Origin: UKL13-2 sp031431435
GTDB lineage: Bacteria; Pseudomonadota; Gammaproteobacteria; Burkholderiales; Usitatibacteraceae
Direction of reading: 5' to 3'
Length of the DNA stretch: 8,971 nt
Assembly (NCBI GenBank): GCA_031431435.1
Contig: JANPDI010000160.1
Coordinates: 1 to 8,971, forward strand
Below, in pieces: positions 6,521 to 8,971 of this stretch. Made by a program: the position numbers and the translations under genes. Below the pieces are notes generated by a model. That model did no database searches. It worked only from the letters and a program-made list of their open reading frames with translations, and was not told the DNA's origin. Each line of letters opens with the position of its first letter. Position 1 is the stretch's first letter.

Positions 6521-6803
6521 CCTTGTGATGTGAATGTTGTGCGATTACAACAGAATGGCGCCTGTTCGGCATTCAATTGTCGAGCCTGACTTCAAGCAAT
6601 TTATCAGGAGTGTGGCGCAACACGTTGTCTTGGTTGATTTCGAATGACCATCGCTCGTTCCCTTGCAAGCCGTTGATTCCATTGGCGTCACTAATCCGTC
6701 ATAATTCTAAGTTGTAATTCGGTGCGCAATCAACACTTGGGCGCTGCGATTGTTTGCCGCGCATTTTGTGCGTTCAACCGTTTTTTTGAATGAGGATAGT
6801 TTG
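6521..6803. other. Intergenic region upstream of exbD; no gene seen
   Basis: This 283-base stretch holds no credible gene and no remnant of exbB. A weak hairpin, TGTTGT/ACAACA (6535-6540 and 6547-6552), follows the nucleotidase stop but lacks a T tract. TAATTC occurs twice (6702-6707 and 6715-6720) and may include a -10 element, but no well-spaced -35 box is evident. No Fur-box-like dyad was recognised, although TonB systems are often iron-regulated. The exbD ribosome-binding site GAGGA is at 6792-6796. Confidence 0.5.
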
Positions 6804-7229
6804 ATGAAGGGTTGGAACGAGGTACCCCGCAAAAAGGCACGTATTGAGATCATTCCAATGATCGACGTCATGATGTTTCTACTGGTTTTTTTTGTGCTGA
6901 TCAGCATGAACGTGATCCCGGCCCAGGGCCTTAAGACAAATATCCCCAAATCGTCTACCGCACAGGAATTGCTTGCGCCAAAGCGGGTTGTAATCTCAAT
7001 TCCATTTGAAGGAAGCTATCTGGTTGACGGCAAGGAAGTCGGCAGCCTGCGCGAAGTGCCCGTCATCTTGCTGCGCGAAAAAGCCGGCGCCGGACCCAAC
7101 CAAAAATTTATCGTCATCATTAATGGCGAAGACAATGTGACGCTGCAAAAGCTGATTGACGTGATGGATGTTGTGAAGGCTGCCGGATTTGACACCGTCA
7201 CCATTGCCGCAAAAAAGAAAGCGGCTTGA
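6804..7229 (+). CDS. exbD: ExbD/TolR-family biopolymer transport protein
   Basis: ExbD is a proton-channel partner of ExbB in the inner membrane that energises TonB with the proton motive force. The protein has 141 residues, the usual ExbD size. It has a short cytoplasmic N-terminus, one membrane helix in IEIIPMIDVMMFLLVFFVL (14-32), and a periplasmic domain with the typical end LQKLIDVMDVVKAAGFDTVTI. D21 matches the essential membrane Asp of ExbD (Asp25 in E. coli). The ATG at 6804 is preceded by GAGGA with a 7-base spacer; an earlier in-frame start at 6750 adds unlike sequence. tonB follows after 26 bases. The preceding gene is the nucleotidase, not exbB, so the partner must be encoded elsewhere. 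With tonB next door, ExbD fits better than TolR. Confidence 0.9.
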   Translation: MKGWNEVPRKKARIEIIPMIDVMMFLLVFFVLISMNVIPAQGLKTNIPKSSTAQELLAPKRVVISIPFEGSYLVDGKEVGSLREVPVILLREKAGAGPNQKFIVIINGEDNVTLQKLIDVMDVVKAAGFDTVTIAAKKKAA

Positions 7230-7255
7230 CGCCCCTGACGGCCAGCAGACCACGC

Positions 7256-7918
7256 ATGGATTTTTTCTACAAATTTCGGCAATTCCTTTCCGGCCCTCCT
7301 GCGGTGATTGTGGCAATCGTCATTATTACGACGCCGATCTCGAAAGTCGTCGAACGAATGTTGCCAAAGGATTTGTTTGAGATTCCCGTTACGCTTAACG
7401 ATCCGCCGCCACCGCCACCGCCAAAGCTGGAAACGCAGGAAATAAAACCACAGCCGGTCGAGCAGCAGCCGATGCAGCCTGCCGATGTCATTACCAGGGA
7501 CAGTGTTGTCACCGAAGTCAAGCCGGCGCCGCCGCCGGAGCCGCCACGGCAAATTGATCTTCCGCGAGCGGTTGAAGTTGCGCCGGTACGAACCGGGCCG
7601 TCGGTCGTTCAGATGCAAGCCGGCTACGAAAGCATCATTTTGGGCTACATCGAATCCATCAAACGATACCCGACATCACGTGAAGCACGCAGCCAGCGAC
7701 CGCAGGGGAAAGTTGCCCTTCTGCTGGAGATCGGGCGGGATGGAAGCCTGAAAAGTGTGTCGGTAAGCCGTTCATCTGACTCCATCATTCTCGACAACGC
7801 CGCATTGGCAACCGCACGACAAGGGAGGTACCCCCCGTTCCCTGCCGACGCCTACCCGGGTCAGGCAACGCACCGATTTAGCGTCACGCTCGAATTCAAC
7901 GTGCAGCAAGAAAATTGA
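7256..7918 (+). CDS. tonB: TonB-family energy transducer
   Basis: TonB spans the periplasm and passes energy from ExbB-ExbD to outer-membrane receptors. The 220-residue protein has the standard three parts. An N-terminal membrane anchor lies around AVIVAIVIITTPI (16-28). A Pro-rich spacer runs from about 49 to 115, including a run of eight prolines at 50-56 region and KPAPPPEPP (89-97). A C-terminal TonB domain from about 122 to 216 includes the YP motif at 138-139, LLLEIGRDGSLKSVSVSRSS and a final beta strand. The anchor is short and has no His, whereas E. coli TonB depends on Ser16 and His20 there. I chose the ATG at 7256; an in-frame TTG at 7226 overlaps the exbD stop. No clear Shine-Dalgarno precedes it, so translation may depend on exbD. 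The receptor gene follows after 40 bases. Confidence 0.92.
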   Translation: MDFFYKFRQFLSGPPAVIVAIVIITTPISKVVERMLPKDLFEIPVTLNDPPPPPPPKLETQEIKPQPVEQQPMQPADVITRDSVVTEVKPAPPPEPPRQIDLPRAVEVAPVRTGPSVVQMQAGYESIILGYIESIKRYPTSREARSQRPQGKVALLLEIGRDGSLKSVSVSRSSDSIILDNAALATARQGRYPPFPADAYPGQATHRFSVTLEFNVQQEN

Positions 7919-7947
7919 TCACCCGTAATTTTTTGTACATTCACCCC

Positions 7948-7953
7948 AGGGAG
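7948..7953 (+). promoter_or_regulatory. Strong ribosome-binding site of the receptor gene
   Basis: AGGGAG sits 5 bases before the ATG at 7959 and fixes the start of the receptor. It is the best Shine-Dalgarno in the window, which suggests the receptor is made in larger amounts than ExbD and TonB from the same transcript. No terminator lies between the tonB stop and this site. Confidence 0.8.
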
Positions 7954-7958
7954 TACTT

Positions 7959-8971
7959 ATGAAACTGCAGCCAAGAACACTCGCAATATTGATTTCCGGG
8001 CTATTTGCCTCGGGGATGGTCCACGTTGCGCACGCGCAGACGACGCCAGCCGCGCCGGCTGCCGCGGAGAAAAAAGACGACAAGAAAACGACCGAACTCG
8101 GCACCGTGCGTGTGACGGGTGAGGGCGACAAGTTGGGTGCCGGTACCATCATTCAGGAAGAAGGCACCAAGGCGCGTTCGACCGCAACCCGCGCGTCAAT
8201 CGATAAACAGCGCTCAACGGCAAATCCGTTCCAGGTGATTTCGTTATTGCCCGGTGTCAACACCTCAAGCCAAGATGCCACCGGCCTTTTCGGCGGATCG
8301 TTGCGTGTGCGCGGCTTCAACTCGGACCAAATGGGTTTTACGGTTGATGGTGCACCGGTAAACGACTCGGGTAATTTTGCCGTTTTCCCGCAGGAGTATG
8401 TGGACGCAGAGAACTTGGAAGAAGTGTTCGTCACCCAGGGCTCGGCTGATAACGAAGCACCGCACGTTGGTGCAACCGGCGGAAACATCGGCATTGTTTC
8501 GTCGAATCCACTCGACAAGTTTCGTGTCCGCTGGCAAATGACCGGTGGTCAACTGGCGCTGAATAAAACATTCCTTCGCGTCGACACCGGACTGTTGGGG
8601 AACTTCAAGGCGTTCTTGTCGTACTCGGATGCACAGGTAAACAAATGGAAGGGTACCGGCAAAGCCGATCGCCAGCACATTGATTTCAAAGCCGCATATA
8701 ACCTCGGCAAAGGCTCGAGCCTGCAATTCACCGCCTTGTGGAACGACGCGACCAATAACAACATCCGTTCGTTGTCCCGGGCGAACATTGCCGCGGGTGG
8801 AACACGACTTGATTATGCAACAGTGTGGATTCCTGATCCGACACCAGTTGCGAATACAGCGCAAACAACACCGACGCGTGTTGATGGATATTGGACGATT
8901 CCCGTCAATCCATTTAAAAATGCGGTCGTGACGGCCAAGGGCTGGTTCGCACTCACACCGCAACTGCGTGC
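7959..8971 (+). CDS. TonB-dependent outer-membrane receptor (3' end outside window)
   Basis: The gene runs off the window after 337 codons, and no stop was found when I translated it by hand. A Sec signal peptide (1-26) ends at AHA before Gln27. An Ala/Pro/Lys-rich linker follows, then a TonB-box-like segment ELGTVRVTG (46-54). The plug domain (about 70-185) shows NPFQVISLLPGV (89-100), GGSLRVRGFNSDQMGFTVDG (112-131), a VEEV-type NLEEVFVTQGS (152-162) and GATGGNIGIVSSNP (171-184). Beta-barrel strands begin near residue 190, with alternating aromatic segments such as FKAFLSYSD and SLQFTALWND. There is no N-terminal signalling (STN) domain, so it is a plain transporter rather than a transducer. 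Known family members import siderophores, cobalamin, sugars or other ligands; nothing here identifies the ligand. It is probably co-transcribed with exbD and tonB. Confidence 0.94.
   Translation, partial: MKLQPRTLAILISGLFASGMVHVAHAQTTPAAPAAAEKKDDKKTTELGTVRVTGEGDKLGAGTIIQEEGTKARSTATRASIDKQRSTANPFQVISLLPGVNTSSQDATGLFGGSLRVRGFNSDQMGFTVDGAPVNDSGNFAVFPQEYVDAENLEEVFVTQGSADNEAPHVGATGGNIGIVSSNPLDKFRVRWQMTGGQLALNKTFLRVDTGLLGNFKAFLSYSDAQVNKWKGTGKADRQHIDFKAAYNLGKGSSLQFTALWNDATNNNIRSLSRANIAAGGTRLDYATVWIPDPTPVANTAQTTPTRVDGYWTIPVNPFKNAVVTAKGWFALTPQLR

Noticed and set aside
6601..6647. Tiny open frame after AGGAG (GTG at 6612)
   Set aside because: It is only 11 codons and the AGGAG is one base from the GTG, too close to act as a ribosome-binding site.
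7403..7422. CCGCCACC-type repeat resembling a tandem repeat
   Set aside because: It simply encodes the polyproline run of the TonB spacer.
8265..8963. Long minus-strand open frame (232 codons) opposite the receptor gene
   Set aside because: It lies wholly antisense to a receptor with clear plug motifs and strong start signals; the composition is Arg/Cys-rich with no recognisable domain.

Overview
The window comes from a Gram-negative bacterium, most likely a beta- or gammaproteobacterium (Pseudomonadota). The evidence is a TonB/ExbD/TonB-dependent receptor set that requires an outer membrane, a lipoprotein signal on a periplasmic-type nucleotidase, and a genome-encoded CCA end on the tRNA. 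I cannot name a genus. No mobile element, CRISPR array or integration scar was seen, and base composition looks even, so this reads as ordinary chromosome.

Left part, plus strand (1-1753): the 3' end of a SpoU/TrmH-type RNA 2'-O-methyltransferase, then a YhhQ-family queuosine-precursor transporter, then a SemiSWEET whose start codon overlaps the transporter's stop codon. This group converges on a minus-strand tRNA-Lys(UUU), which has its own sigma70-type promoter and a hairpin/U-tract terminator.

Middle, minus strand (1983-4609): a concentrative nucleoside transporter (CNT/NupC family) followed after 8 bases by an M17 leucyl aminopeptidase. The pair is a tight operon, since the peptidase ribosome-binding site overlaps the transporter's stop codon. 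An intergenic region of about 190 bases with a central inverted repeat separates this operon from a divergent plus-strand gene (4799-6520) for a lipoprotein of the UshA/5'-nucleotidase family.

Right part, plus strand (6804-8971): exbD, tonB and a TonB-dependent receptor (cut by the window end), closely spaced and probably one operon. No exbB is present in the window.

Working model (inference): the nucleotidase lipoprotein releases nucleosides from nucleotides in the periplasm, the divergently transcribed CNT carries them across the inner membrane, and the neighbouring ExbD-TonB-receptor set may energise outer-membrane import of an unknown ligand. The link between the receptor and nucleotides rests on adjacency only.
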